Of a stretch of DNA of 25,022 nucleotides, positions 1-9,378 are shown piece by piece. Below the pieces are notes generated by a model, which worked only from the letters and a program-made list of their open reading frames with translations, had not been told where the DNA came from and searched no databases. The position numbers and the translations under genes were made by a program. Each line of letters starts with the position of its first letter. Positions within the stretch are counted from its first letter, which is position 1. The stretch is from Ciborinia camelliae (lineage: Eukaryota; Ascomycota; Leotiomycetes; Helotiales; Sclerotiniaceae): positions 2,893,478-2,918,499 of the forward strand of contig JANPYM010000002.1 of NCBI GenBank assembly GCA_025890175.1, given 5' to 3'.

Positions 1-662
1 GGGGGAGTGAGAGTGAGAACTTGGGATTGGGTTTGGGATTGAGTCGGTGGTGATGGATTATGGGATGGGATGGGATGAGTTGAGTTGGTGCGGTTGTTTT
101 TCGGGGAAGGGGGGGGGGCGAAATGAAATGAAATGTGATGAAAAGAGAGGAGGGGGATGTTGAGGTTTATTTATGGGGAGCAATACAACGAGGAGAGGAG
201 GGCGAGGGGGTTTAAAAATGTGATATGAGGTGAAGTAAAATAGGGAATGGAGCTTCTTGTATGAGAAATGAGAGAATTGTGAGGAAATGGGAGACGGGTT
301 AGAGCCTGAAATTTATACCATCAGCTATTATGAATGGGTAATAAAGTTTCCAAGTACTACATCGCAGCATCACCACATGAGTGAACTTGAAGGAGGCTCA
401 AACACGTATGAAGAAAGTTCGTTATCAGAAAAATGCGCAATCATTTATGAAGATAAACCGTGCCAGTGTTTTAATTCATTCAACGCAGATATCGAAGCCT
501 AACTTTCGAAAGATGACGAGAAACTCCTCGCTTTCATGCAACAAGGTCCTAAATCCTTTAACGCCTTGATCATCCTGAGCCAATGTTGGCCATTCATTAC
601 TCTCTTTTCTAGACCCCGAGAACTCCTTTATCAAATGCCCAAGAAAGAATTGAAGACTGGGT
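1..662. other. Purine-rich spacer, no gene seen
   Basis: The first 300 bases are strongly G- and A-rich on the plus strand, with short tandem units such as TGGGA near 60-75 and AAATG near 122-137. The longest open frames (about 60-70 codons near 287-569) overlap each other and have no recognisable product or splice context. The stretch next to 663 is probably the 3' flank of the minus-strand MTR3 gene. Confidence 0.5.
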
Positions 663-1666
663 TCATCGTCTGAATTTCATATCTGCAGTTTCCTTCAATG
701 CTCCAATGAGAACCCGATGTGCTCCCAAAGCTGCCTGGACCGCATTCTCGGTGAGTTCTTCATAGGATGGGTCATCAGTGCCCGACTCTGTCGAGTGGCC
801 AATATTTCCCTTCACCCAAAGGTCTGTGATCTCGTCTCGAGCTGGAAGATATGCCACAATACACGCGGCTATGATTTCCTTATGTTCAGATGGTACTGGG
901 TCCAAGACCAAGGAAGTTGAACCCTCCTGTTCTGAATTGGGCGGCGAACGTACCAATGCGGCGACTCCACCAGCAACCACATCAACGCAATCGATACCAG
1001 CATCCGCAATAGCTGCAGAAGCAACCGTAATACAGCCACTGAGTACACTCATCATACCCCATCCACCCGCCGTCAAGGAACCAAAAGATTTATCATCACC
1101 CCACCAATGATCTTCCTCTCCTTCAAGAATCGTAATATTAACCTCCACTCCACTCTTGGGCCATCTATCACCGATAATAACTCCTCTCAATGCGGTTTCT
1201 AAATGTACTCCGAGATCTCTTTCAGTTATATCTCTAACATATCCCCGTCTTCGTCTCGCTGCAAAGGGCGCATATTTGACATGAGTCTGGAGCATCATAT
1301 GTGGTGAGAATGCGGCGGATTTAGGTAATGGTCGAGGGCCATGGACGGTACATGTGAGTTTAAGACCAGAGGTAGAAAGGGAAGCAAGACCTGGCGCCGA
1401 TTGATTTGAAGGTTGCGATGGTTCAAGTTCGAGATATGCAGATCCTGAAGCTGATGGAGTGACGCCAGTTTTCAAAACTGATGAAAAGTAAGCTTTGCAT
1501 TGAGTTTTTGAATCTCAAAATACATACAAATTTTCCTTAGAACATTGGGTTGTCTATTTCGTGAAGGTCGCTCTGGACGATTGTTTGAATCTTTGGTGAG
1601 ATACTTTGAGAATACTGGAGCATTTGTTCCACCAGGGGGACCATTTATTCTCCTTCGATCAGACAT
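663..1666 (-). CDS. MTR3: Exosome complex subunit Mtr3 (RNase PH-like)
   Basis: This gene encodes a subunit of the six-member RNase PH-like ring of the RNA exosome, which processes and degrades RNA 3' ends in nucleus and cytoplasm. In eukaryotes this ring is structural and not catalytic, which is family knowledge. The model has two exons, 1528-1666 and 663-1477, joined across a 50-nt intron (1478-1527) with donor GTATGT and acceptor CAG. The join reads RKIFLKTGV and gives 317 aa, the usual size for fungal Mtr3. The start MSDRRRINGPPGGTNAP is typical of fungal Mtr3. The RNase PH fold runs from about residue 60 to the end, with the ring-family stretch YVRDITERDLGVHLETALRG and the Gly/Ala-rich segment DCVDVVAGGVAALV. 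The upstream region is shared with a possible plus-strand transcript starting near 1870. Confidence 0.9.
1478..1527 (-). other. MTR3 intron
   Basis: A 50-nt intron with donor GTATGT and acceptor CAG on the minus strand. Removing it joins the start exon to the RNase PH exon in frame. Confidence 0.85.
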
Positions 1667-1923
1667 GATGAGATAAAACTGTATGAAATTGGTGAACCAA
1701 GTTTATTTATCTTCTTTCAGTTTGGTCACACAGCTCTGGAATTGCGGCGGCATGAACTTTTTTGCCAGGAAGTTCGGATAAATAGATGGACCGAGGAATC
1801 CTTGCAGATCTTCTTAGCGCGGTTCAAGAACCATTAAATTTTCGCGCAACTCTTCATTCTTTTTTCTTTTCACACATGAATACAACAAATCAAATTTTCT
1901 GATTTACTACCCACGGTATTGAG
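1667..1923. promoter_or_regulatory. MTR3 upstream / divergent promoter region
   Basis: This gap separates the MTR3 start from the candidate plus-strand transcript. A pyrimidine-rich tract on the plus strand at about 1850-1872 resembles fungal core-promoter tracts that precede transcription starts. A short upstream ORF (ATG at 1876, 8 codons) lies just after it. Assignment as a promoter is inferred from gene orientation only. Confidence 0.35.
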
Positions 1924-2469
1924 ATGATTGCAAGTTTCCTTCTTCAACATCTCATACTTGATCAATGGCTTCACAAGCAATACACCAGCAATGTCTGGTA
2001 ATACGGTATCAATGGACGAGAAGTTCAAAACTTCGAGGACTAACATTTCAGTCTCAACTGGATTGCTGGCTTTGAATTAACTTGGTAAGTTCTTACATCC
2101 TTTTCTTCATTCATATCCTCCTGGCCCGGATTCAAACTACACACCTTTTAGTTCTCGGCGATCTCCTGAGCCACGAACAAACATGCATCACCATATGAGC
2201 CACGATTTGATGCTCGTATTTACATCAGAAACATTTTGACCTTTTCAATTGCTAACAATCGTTTCAAGATAGATCACAATTGCTTCACGTCGCACTTTGA
2301 ACGACCCGGCATTCTCATTCACGCCATTGGAGGTGAATATTTTTCAAACTGTAAGTTTACCTTTCTGCACTACTAGCACCCTTGATCCCGTCTTTATATG
2401 ATGAAAAAAAAATTATCAGTTCTGCTTCTGAACATTCATGTTGATAACCAATATACCAAACTTTTCTGA
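1924..2469 (+). CDS. Candidate five-exon gene, unknown product (100 aa)
   Basis: I do not recognise this product. Four consecutive intron-like segments can be read: 1998-2051 (GTAATA, CTAAC, TTTCAG), 2085-2151 (GTAAGT, TTTTAG), 2216-2268 (GTATTT, GCTAAC, TCAAG) and 2351-2419 (GTAAGT, ATCAG). Joining exons 1924-1997, 2052-2084, 2152-2215, 2269-2350 and 2420-2469 gives one uninterrupted frame of 100 codons, MIASFLLQHLILDQWL onward, ending at TGA 2467-2469. The introns support a spliced transcript better than the short exons support a protein. I chose splice sites partly to keep the frame open, so it may be a noncoding RNA or a leader. It runs divergently from MTR3. No domain, signal peptide or family motif is evident. 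Confidence 0.33.
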
Positions 2470-3489
2470 TCCAAAAGACATTACCTTGCACTTGCTTTTC
2501 ATTTTTTAAGCATTACAAAAGCTAATTGTCATTTCAGTCACCATAGATTCTATTCATATTTTTCACTGCTGCGACATCAACTCCAACAACAGGTACGGTA
2601 TACTTCATATCACTTTCAACACTTCCTCGTTATGATGATAACAGCTTATCCATTCCATGAATGCTCATTGACCGAATCCTTCTCCCGCACCGGACTGAGC
2701 CTTCAAGCTTGGGATGATAGGTTGTGGAGTTAGGGTTTCAGAGCTTCGGAGATTTGTCTTGCGTCTTGTGATTCAAGTCTCTGTCGCCGGTTGAGGTGCT
2801 TGATTTAAACGGCTTACTGAACAAACTTGGAAATTCGAATTCAGCATGAAACATCATTATTAGTTCTATGCTAATTGATGGGTGCTATTAGGTATATTTA
2901 AGTCTTCAATTACGAACGCTTAGAATTTTGGAATGAATACTTGCAGGTAGGTTCGAGTTCAGGTAGGTCATTTCTTGATGGGTGCAGGGAAGTACGAGGG
3001 CATCACCACGGCTGGTTTCTTGCGTAATAAGATAGTTATAATCTAAAATATTTTCACTTGCAATTCTTCATTGTAGTATCATGAATACCGTGACGATATG
3101 TATAACTGTAGAAAACTCATATGATCGTTTTTTTCTATTATACATCCCCTATATATAAGATTCTGAAAACGTACCTTTTCAACATGGCATCGAAGGAGCA
3201 TTGCTTCATTAGTCAGCATCATCTATACTTTTATTAAGTTAGACAGGAACAAGCACCATAGCATGCCGCAACACAAGTTACTACAATAGACACTTTGGGG
3301 GCCACGGGTTAACCAATATTAAAGCAGTATCCCGCAATCCACCACCATGCCGGCACTTTGGCCCCTGATTCTCGTGATGTCAATTGGCATGACACTCTTC
3401 ATAGGCATGTGATTTCGACCCAGACTCCACCCCAACCCTCCCCTCCCCTCCCGATTCCGAATCATCACATCACATGACGAAGCTGGAAG
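2470..3489. other. Spacer with one further intron-like segment
   Basis: No ORF of note is present. An intron-like segment at 2593-2644 (donor GTACGG, acceptor AACAG) suggests that plus-strand transcription may continue. From about 3420 to 3465 the plus strand is pyrimidine-rich (CCCTCCCCTCCC), as in many fungal promoters, just before the ORF at 3490. A short upstream ORF (ATG at 3474) overlaps that start. Confidence 0.3.
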
Positions 3490-3750
3490 ATGAGCGAGTG
3501 CGTGAGCGAGTTCGAGTTCGAGAGAGAGACTAACGAAAAGGCGAACACTCTAGCGTGGATGATACTCCGGTCATGTCTTGGGGAAGGCGCGCGTCGGCGG
3601 ATCGCGGGGCTGTCGTATCATCCCCGCGACGCGCTCTTCGATGGTAATTATCTGGGCGCGATTACGTCGAATGGACAGGGGGCGTGGAATCAGTTTGAGA
3701 TGGATCATATGTTGGGGGATTGTGTTGTTGAGGAGGATGAGGAGGAGTGA
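3490..3750 (+). CDS. Hypothetical small protein, acidic C-terminus (86 aa)
   Basis: I do not recognise this ORF. A stop codon lies at 3475-3477 in the same frame, so ATG 3490 is the first start. Between about 3560 and 3700 the codons are GC-rich at third positions (GCG, CGC, CTC, GAC), unlike the AT-rich surroundings, which favours real coding sequence. The central part contains ARRRIAGLSYHPRDALF and GAWNQFEMDHMLGD, and the end is acidic (VVEEDEEE). After the TGA at 3748-3750 the same frame stays open for 36 further codons, also strongly Asp/Glu-rich, up to TGA 3859-3861. The annotated end may therefore be a premature stop. It could also be a remnant of a longer gene or a missing exon context. 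No membrane segment or known domain is seen. Confidence 0.42.
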   Translation: MSECVSEFEFERETNEKANTLAWMILRSCLGEGARRRIAGLSYHPRDALFDGNYLGAITSNGQGAWNQFEMDHMLGDCVVEEDEEE

Positions 3751-3852
3751 TGGATGAGTGATGAGGAGGAGGATGGGGATGCGGATTTTGGGGATGAGGA
3801 TTTTGTGGATGAGGATGAGGATGAGGATCAGGAGTTATTGGTAGGGTGGTCT

Positions 3853-3876
3853 ACTGACTGACTGACTGACTGACTG
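3853..3876. repeat. (ACTG)6 microsatellite
   Basis: Six perfect copies of ACTG. They begin at the end of the resumed acidic frame, whose stop codon (3859-3861) lies within the repeat. TATTG- and TATGC-type short repeats follow between 3890 and 3975. Confidence 0.9.
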
Positions 3877-4031
3877 ATTGTACCGGGCTGGTATTGTATT
3901 GCATTGTATTGCTCTGTTAGGTTTGTTTTGTTTAAACGCCTTGGGTATGCTATGCTGTGGTATGCTATGCTATATACAATTCCTATCTATGGATCTGTCC
4001 CTGCATAAGGTATGGGGAAAATTTCATCTAT

Positions 4032-5338
4032 TTAAAACTCTATGTCGACTTTAGTGGCCTTTCCCTTTCCACCTTTCCCATCAATATCAATGCCACCCTT
4101 CTGTTCCTCCCCCTCATCTTCTACCGGTGGTAGACAATATGGCTTAATAACCAGCCCCTTTCTCCGACTTAACGAGAAGGCCAAATCGTCGCCGGCAAAT
4201 CCGGCGCTCCCGCCGCCCTTCTCGTGGAATATGGGGAGGCGATGGATTTTTAACATTCCTTGGGTGGTTCTTCTTGGGCGGGGTTGGAGGAACTGCTGGG
4301 GGTCGCTTTGGGAATGATGGATATGGAGGGGAAAGGAGCGATTTCGAGAACGCCGTCGCTGAGGAGTTCGATCCATTTTGTGAGGGCGCTGGTCCGGGGG
4401 TGTAGGGGGAGTGGGAGCGTGATCATGAGGGTTAGTCGGGTGGGGTGTTGACGGAGGAGGGCGCGCAGAGCGTGTAGGAAGGGGAGAATATGGTGGGGGA
4501 GGGAGGCATGCGAGGGGTAGAGGGCGGGGGAGAGGAGGGAAGGAATTATAATGCGGTGGATGGTTGTAGGAGGGGTTCGGGAGAGTTGGGTTGAGAGATG
4601 CTGAAGGAATAGTGTGAAGGGAGATTTTGTTTCCTTCGTTGTATCTGCGAACTCGAAATCGGGTCTGAGGATCGTGGGGATAAAGTGCATCTGGGTAGAT
4701 GAAGGAGCAATCAATCGTTTACTAAGATCGAAGTCGTGGCAGAATATCGAAGGTGGATCTGATGAGTTTGCATTCGGTTGTCCTGCATTTCTCTCTACAC
4801 AAAAAAAACACAGCATTAGCTTTCGTAATTCGGTATTATATTCATCTATGAATATGTCAAATATATATACAACACAGGGCCACCCACCTCTAGCACCACT
4901 GGCCCCAAATTCCCCCAACCTCTCATATCTCCACGCAATCTTCATCTTATCATCCGCGGCCTTGCTCTCCGCATCCTTCCTCGACGATGATCCCTCCGCC
5001 GCACCCAAACCTGGCAATTCTCTTCCCCATCCTTGATGCATGCCCAAGATATGAATATGATGTCCCTGCAGCACACCTTCAGCAGCATAATATTTTAACA
5101 GCGTGCCGCCAAAATCCGTAGTCCCGCTTTCTTCAAGTAGCAATGATGTACCCAGTGGAAGTCCCGCATGGCCGGCAAGTATAGAATCGAGAGAGCGGAT
5201 GCCCGTCGATGTGGTTGGCCGACCATCAAGTGGCGAAGGACGAATACCAGGAATTGGAGCGATTTTTTCTGGGATGGGGGTCTGCGAGGTGGGAATTCCG
5301 GGTTTCGCGATGGCGACGTTGCGCTTTCGAAAAGCCAT
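4032..5338 (-). CDS. ELP4: Elongator complex protein 4, frame broken near 4262
   Basis: Elp4 is a RecA-fold subunit of the Elp4-5-6 ring of Elongator, which modifies wobble uridines of tRNAs; it lacks a functional Walker A motif (family knowledge). The start MAFRKRNVAIAKPG leads into TSTGIRSLDSILAGHAGLPL and then GVLQGHHIHILGMHQGW. A 93-nt intron at 4795-4887 (GTGGGT..TGTAG, length divisible by three) is predicted because the unspliced reading inserts an unrelated hydrophobic stretch; splicing gives GASGARERNAGQ. The first frame runs through WIELLSDGVLEIAPFPS and stops at 4250-4252. The typical Elp4 C-terminus, GMLKIHRLPIFHEKGGG through LAFSLSRRKGLVIKPY to KATKVDIEF, lies in another frame ending at 4032. 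No canonical intron bridges the two frames. One extra base near 4262-4264 would give a 404-aa protein. The cause is either a sequence error or a real frameshift. Confidence 0.85.
4795..4887 (-). other. ELP4 intron (in-frame length)
   Basis: A 93-nt segment with donor GTGGGT and acceptor TGTAG, preceded by a T-run. It has no in-frame stop, so retention would add 31 residues. The retained peptide does not fit the Elp4 fold. Confidence 0.7.
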
Positions 5339-5726
5339 GGTGGGTGGTGTTGGGGAAAAATTGTGGTGAATAATGACGAAAGGAAATAGAAAGATCGTTT
5401 GTCGCGGGGTAAACTGTACCTACCATATTCAATATCCCACCTGCCTAAAAACGGGCACTTAATAATTTTTTGCGCCGGAGTTATGTTTGGCCGATCTCCG
5501 AGAGATTTTGGAAGTGCAATATTTTGCGAAAGACAAAGCTTCTTGTGGTATTGAAAGCAAAGCCATTTATTATACAGCACTGTCAAGTATCAAACGTAAA
5601 ATCTGACGGGATAACCTTTCAAGACCTCGATTAATTTTCCGCCGACATCAATACCGGCATCTCGGAGATCCTCGACTCCGAACTTTCCTCATCTCTAGCA
5701 CCATCTATCTTTCCATCTAAAGCAAA
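5339..5726. promoter_or_regulatory. Divergent ELP4/RPB8 promoter
   Basis: A 388-bp gap lies between two starts that point away from each other. The RPB8 side is pyrimidine-rich on the plus strand from about 5685 to 5722, directly before the ATG. I recognise no specific factor site. Confidence 0.5.
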
Positions 5727-6271
5727 ATGTCGGCCGACGCGCAGCTCTTCGACGAGCACTTCACCGTCAGTGAATTGGATCATAAGAAATATGTACGAGT
5801 GGGACGTATCAAGGCTACCTCGACCGTCGACCATTCCGTCTCCATGCTTCTCGATATCAATACCGAGCTCTTCCCTCTAGCCGTCGGCGACAACATCCGC
5901 GTTGTGCTGGCGACGTCGCTGGCTTTGGATGGCACAAAGGATGATGGGAAGGGATGGAGAGATGCTAATCGCATGGGATTGGGGGGTGAGGCTACGTTGG
6001 CCGATATGTTTGATTATGTTTGTCATGGAAAGATTTATAAGTTTGAGGATTCGGAAAATAGTGATCTTATGTATGTTTTATCCCTGGGGATTTTGCCATG
6101 GCTTGATTGCTTACTATTTGGTTTTCTAAATTTGGTATGAACTGACTGGCTGACTTCTGATATAGTAAGGCATATATCTCCTTTGGAGGTTTGTTAATGG
6201 GATTGGAGGGTCCTTATAAGAAGCTTACACCTCTAAGAGTCGACTATGTCTACCTCCTCATCAAGAAATAG
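5727..6271 (+). CDS. RPB8: RNA polymerases I/II/III subunit RPABC3 (Rpb8)
   Basis: Rpb8 is a small OB-fold subunit common to RNA polymerases I, II and III in the nucleus. Exon 1 is 5727-6070 and exon 2 is 6166-6271, joined across a 95-nt intron (donor GTATGT at 6071, acceptor ATATAG ending at 6165). The product is 149 aa, close to the roughly 146-150 aa usual for the family. It begins MSADAQLFDEHFTVSELD, has the family segment KKYVRVGRIKATS followed by MLLDINTELFPL, and after the join reads DLIKAYISFGGLLMGLEG with the C-terminal LRVDYVYLLIKK. It shares a divergent promoter with ELP4 and converges on the Nudix gene 233 bp downstream. Confidence 0.96.
6071..6165 (+). other. RPB8 intron
   Basis: A 95-nt intron with donor GTATGT and acceptor TATAG. 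The splice restores DLIKAYISFGG, a conserved Rpb8 segment. The unspliced frame runs into a stop at 6138-6140. Confidence 0.92.
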
Positions 6272-6504
6272 ATGAGAGGTATAGGCAACCGAAAACAAAA
6301 TGAAGAAAGGACTCGCTATCTATGGCGTGGTAAAATCTTTTGAGAAATCTGGCAGACGAAAATCGAACAATAATGGACCCCGATTTTTCGCATGCACATG
6401 TGGTTTTGCATTTGCGTGGGGCGTTGTGGATGGGAAATTGAAAAAGTCTTGAGGGCGTTCAAGCACCAGATACCTTTTTTTCAGATCTGGAAATACTAGG
6501 GTAT

Positions 6505-7863
6505 TCAACTATTGTGTGGTCCTGGAAATGGCAACTTTCTATGAATCCTGCTCTTGATCTCGTCGAAATTGCTCTCGTTTTCCCGTGTCAATATGCCATG
6601 TCTGATGAAGAAATCCAACAGAACGACTCCGCAATTGGCCTTGAATTCTCCCTTCTTCATATGCTCCTGAACTTCCTCCACTGTCCATAAATAGAATTGT
6701 TCCACCTCGCTATCGTTTGGCTTGGGAATGACATCGGCGGGCAATTCCAAATCGTAGATGTATTCACATTCCGGCTGAACCAAACCCGTTTCTCCCCCCG
6801 CATCAGCTCCTCGTATATACATATACGTAAGAGCACCGTGGGGTTGAACATTCTTCCTCACAACCTCTTCCGGCAAACTAGCTTCTTCCATACACTCTCT
6901 GACCAACGCCTCAAACTTATCTTCCCCCGTAGCCATGCCTCCCGCGACCGTATTATCCAACATGGACGGATACGTAGATTTCGTCGCCGAGCGTCTTGGC
7001 ACCCATAACTTCATCCCATAACTCACATCAGGACAGCGGACATACGCCATCATATGAATGCCATAACTAGCAATACCAAACAACACCGAGGCGCTTCGTT
7101 CAATACTCCACAAGAGTTCATTCCCCGGCCCGTACACGGGATAGAGCTCATCGCGCCATCCGGAGAGGACGTGGAAGGTTTTCCGCGAGCGCCAGTATGC
7201 AACTGTTGCGGCGACGGCGGCGCTGCGGGCGGATTCGTCGGCTTGTGTGAAGACGGTTATGGTGCGTTGGGATCGGTTGATGCTCATTTCTCCTTTGATG
7301 CTCGTGGGGACTTTGGTCAGTTCGTGGAGGATGGGTTGGGAGATGTAGCCGATTGGGTAGATGGTGGAGGTTGTTGGGTCTTCATGGATGAGGGTGTAGA
7401 GGGAGGAGGTTAGGGTTGAGTGAGCATCGGGATCTTTTTCTGGATAGGGAAATCTGGAGAGGTATTAGTTGGGGAGTTGATTTGGGAGGGTTTGGGAGGG
7501 AGTGGTGAAGATGGAGGAATGGGTTCTTGGAGGAGGTTGCAGTTGAGTTGGTATATTGGAGTTGAAGTCCGGAGCTTTGCTCAGTTGAAATGATCTTCCA
7601 TTAACACTGAAGTTTTTCATACCCTCCAATATATATACACCTAGGTATTTTGAAACATCATATTATCAGCCAACCACTTAGTTGTATGACAAAATATTTT
7701 TATTCCACTGCATGGCCATTCCAACCACCACACCCATCCCAAAAGCCACCCAAGCCTTTCCATGTAGTGATACCATCTAGTTTCCCGACAGGTCAATGAA
7801 AGATATCAAAATTGAAGTAACTTACACATCGCACTCATCAACGAGATCTAAATAAGTCTTCAT
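6505..7863 (-). CDS. Nudix hydrolase with N-terminal DUF4743
   Basis: The protein belongs to the thiamine-pyrophosphokinase-related Nudix group (DUF4743 followed by Nudix; yeast YJR142W and plant NUDT20/24 relatives). Some members hydrolyse oxidised thiamine diphosphates, but the substrate here is unknown. The ORF from the ATG at 7287 continues upstream without a stop into YPEKDPDAHST, which is conserved in the family. A 38-nt first exon at 7826-7863 encodes MKTYLDLVDECD and ends at a GTAAGT donor; the matching acceptor CTCTCCAG is at 7454, preceded by an ACTAAT branch-like site. The joined protein is 328 aa. The Nudix box lies at about residues 184-206 and reads GGMATGEDKFEALVRECMEE followed by ASL. 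The box Gly before the last hydrophobic residue is Ser, while the catalytic Glu residues are kept. The 372-nt intron is long for this window. Confidence 0.86.
7454..7825 (-). other. Long Nudix intron 1 (372 nt)
   Basis: Donor GTAAGT at 7825 and acceptor CTCTCCAG ending at 7454, read on the minus strand. The acceptor-proximal 150 nt are pyrimidine-rich on the minus strand, like a fungal 5' leader. I found no box C/D pattern or long ORF inside. Confidence 0.65.
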
Positions 7864-8511
7864 GATGTCGATCGATATTCTCCAACGAAATTTGTGATTC
7901 GGATATCCAAAACTTCTGTATCAGATACCAAAAAAATATCAAATATCAAATATCCAATATTCAAAGCTATAGATTTTGAACCTAGAAATCGTAACTTGGG
8001 GAATAATTTTATAGAAACCCAATAATACGATAGCATATACTGTATACTGTATAAAGTCCAGACAGATATTTAGACCTACGTGTATTGATTGGATCTCGGG
8101 AGTCACATTAGCTAGATAGGTAGGCAAGGTACCTTAGCACAAGATACAAATTACCCCACAACCCTACAGGTCACCAAAAGAAAAAAAGAGCTGCCCCGCA
8201 ATCTGCTGTACTAGATGAGACGAGAACTTTCCGTGAGCAATTTCGAAAGCCTTCTAGGGACAACTCAAAAAGAGCAATCAATCCTCTCGAACTCTCAAGT
8301 ATCAATATCCAACATACTCTACAGCTTCAATTGTCTTCCTTTTTAACTGTTAAGTTGAAAACAGTCTGTTACGTTTGAGCTCGGGTTGGATTTGAATAAT
8401 CATCTACTGTATATAGTACCTTGTAGGTAGTATACGTCACATTCACATTTACATTTACACTCGCATCCTCAATCGCAAAAGTCGCGAAAGTTTTCAAGGC
8501 AAAAACAAAAC
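7864..8511. promoter_or_regulatory. Divergent Nudix/Hikeshi upstream region
   Basis: An AT-rich 648-bp gap between divergent starts. It holds short ATATC- and CATTTA-type repeats (7937-7960 and 8441-8460). I see no gene or recognisable factor site. Confidence 0.4.
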
Positions 8512-9378
8512 ATGGAGCAAGCTCCCCCTTCACTCCCCCAACTATTCGGCATGTACGTTCATCCCCCATTTCATTCCATTTCATCATCCACATCCCTTCC
8601 TTCCCGAATCCCCATCCAGCCAACAAAAATCTAAATCTAACATCACCCTCCCAATTCTAGAATCCCCACCGGTCTCCCCCCAATAATAAACCCTACCTCG
8701 GCTCCCTCTCCAACCTCCTTCACATTCACCTTTCCCGCGGGTTCCTCCCACCACATCTGCATATTTCTCCTCCCAGGCGTGACGCTGCCGCCCTCGACCG
8801 CAGCCGCCGTCTACATATCGCTTCCCCCCTCATCCAATTCCCCCTCCTCCTCATCAGGAGACGCACCACCGTTTAGATTCCTGGGGGGAATTGGTCCGGG
8901 GAAGGAAAGTGCTATATTTAAGATAAACCGGGATATCTCCAATTCCAACTCCAACACACAAAATGCCGCGCCAGAAATCGATATGGATGCCGAGACCTCT
9001 CCGTCCTCATCCTCGAACATGGGAATGGGAGAAATAACCATCGGGATATCTCTCGAAAGCAGCGACTCGGTATCCGCACAAATGGCCCTCCTATCCTCTT
9101 CCTCCACCACCACCCCCTCGAGCTCCTCGCCCTCCACATCGCTAATACTCTCGCGGTCCAAACCACCCACCACAAGACCAGATACGCTCCTCCTCGCCCA
9201 ACGCATCATAAAAAACGCGTTTAATTTCCTCGCTTCGTTTAGCGGAAACATGGTCGATGTGGGGAATGGAGGAAAGGGGGTCGAAGTGGTGCCTCTGAAG
9301 GCGTTTGAGGAGTGGTGGAGGAAGTTTGAGGGGAGGGTGAGGAATGATCCCGGGTTTTTGGAACGGGATGGGGATTGA
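8512..9378 (+). CDS. OPI10: Hikeshi/OPI10-family Hsp70 nuclear import carrier
   Basis: Hikeshi proteins carry Hsp70 into the nucleus during heat stress; the yeast relative is Opi10 (family knowledge). Exon 1 (8512-8552) encodes MEQAPPSLPQLFG. A 108-nt intron (GTACGT at 8553, TTCTAG ending at 8660) leads to exon 2 (8661-9378), which begins IIPTGLPPIINPT, and the product is 252 aa. Family landmarks are FTFPAGSSHHICIFLLPG, then FRFLGGIGPGKESAIFKI, the ITIGISLESSDSV strand, and a C-terminal helical part with LAQRIIKNAFNFLASFSG and VPLKAFEEWWRKFEGRV. Compared with the roughly 197-aa human protein, extra length lies in Ser-rich low-complexity inserts, for example around residues 145-160. A minus-strand open frame across this gene is a shadow of the same composition. 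Confidence 0.92.
8553..8660 (+). other. Hikeshi intron
   Basis: A 108-nt intron with donor GTACGT and acceptor ATTCTAG. It joins LFG to IIPTG, the conserved N-terminal Hikeshi motif. Confidence 0.88.

Noticed and set aside
2941..2975. GGTTCGAGTTCAGG resembling a tRNA T-loop
   Set aside because: No matching acceptor stem, D-arm or anticodon arm can be placed around it.
4296..4351. A 56-nt GTTCTC..CAG segment on the minus strand whose removal would restore the ELP4 frame
   Set aside because: The donor is a poor match to consensus and splicing would delete VLEIAPFP, which the family keeps. A one-base indel explains the sequence better.
5095..5586. 163-codon minus-strand ORF overlapping the ELP4 start
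   Set aside because: It is in another frame of the conserved ELP4 N-terminus and extends into the divergent promoter. No family features.
7054..7413. 119-codon plus-strand ORF
   Set aside because: It is antisense to the Nudix/DUF4743 exon, and its Gly-rich product follows from that strand's composition.
7454..7825. Possible intron-hosted snoRNA in the long Nudix intron
   Set aside because: I searched for box C (TGATGA) and box D (CTGA) in the right order on the transcribed strand and found no convincing pair or terminal stem.
8811..9251. 146-codon minus-strand ORF across Hikeshi
   Set aside because: It mirrors the Ser- and Pro-rich coding strand and contains no recognisable protein features, while the plus strand encodes clear Hikeshi motifs.
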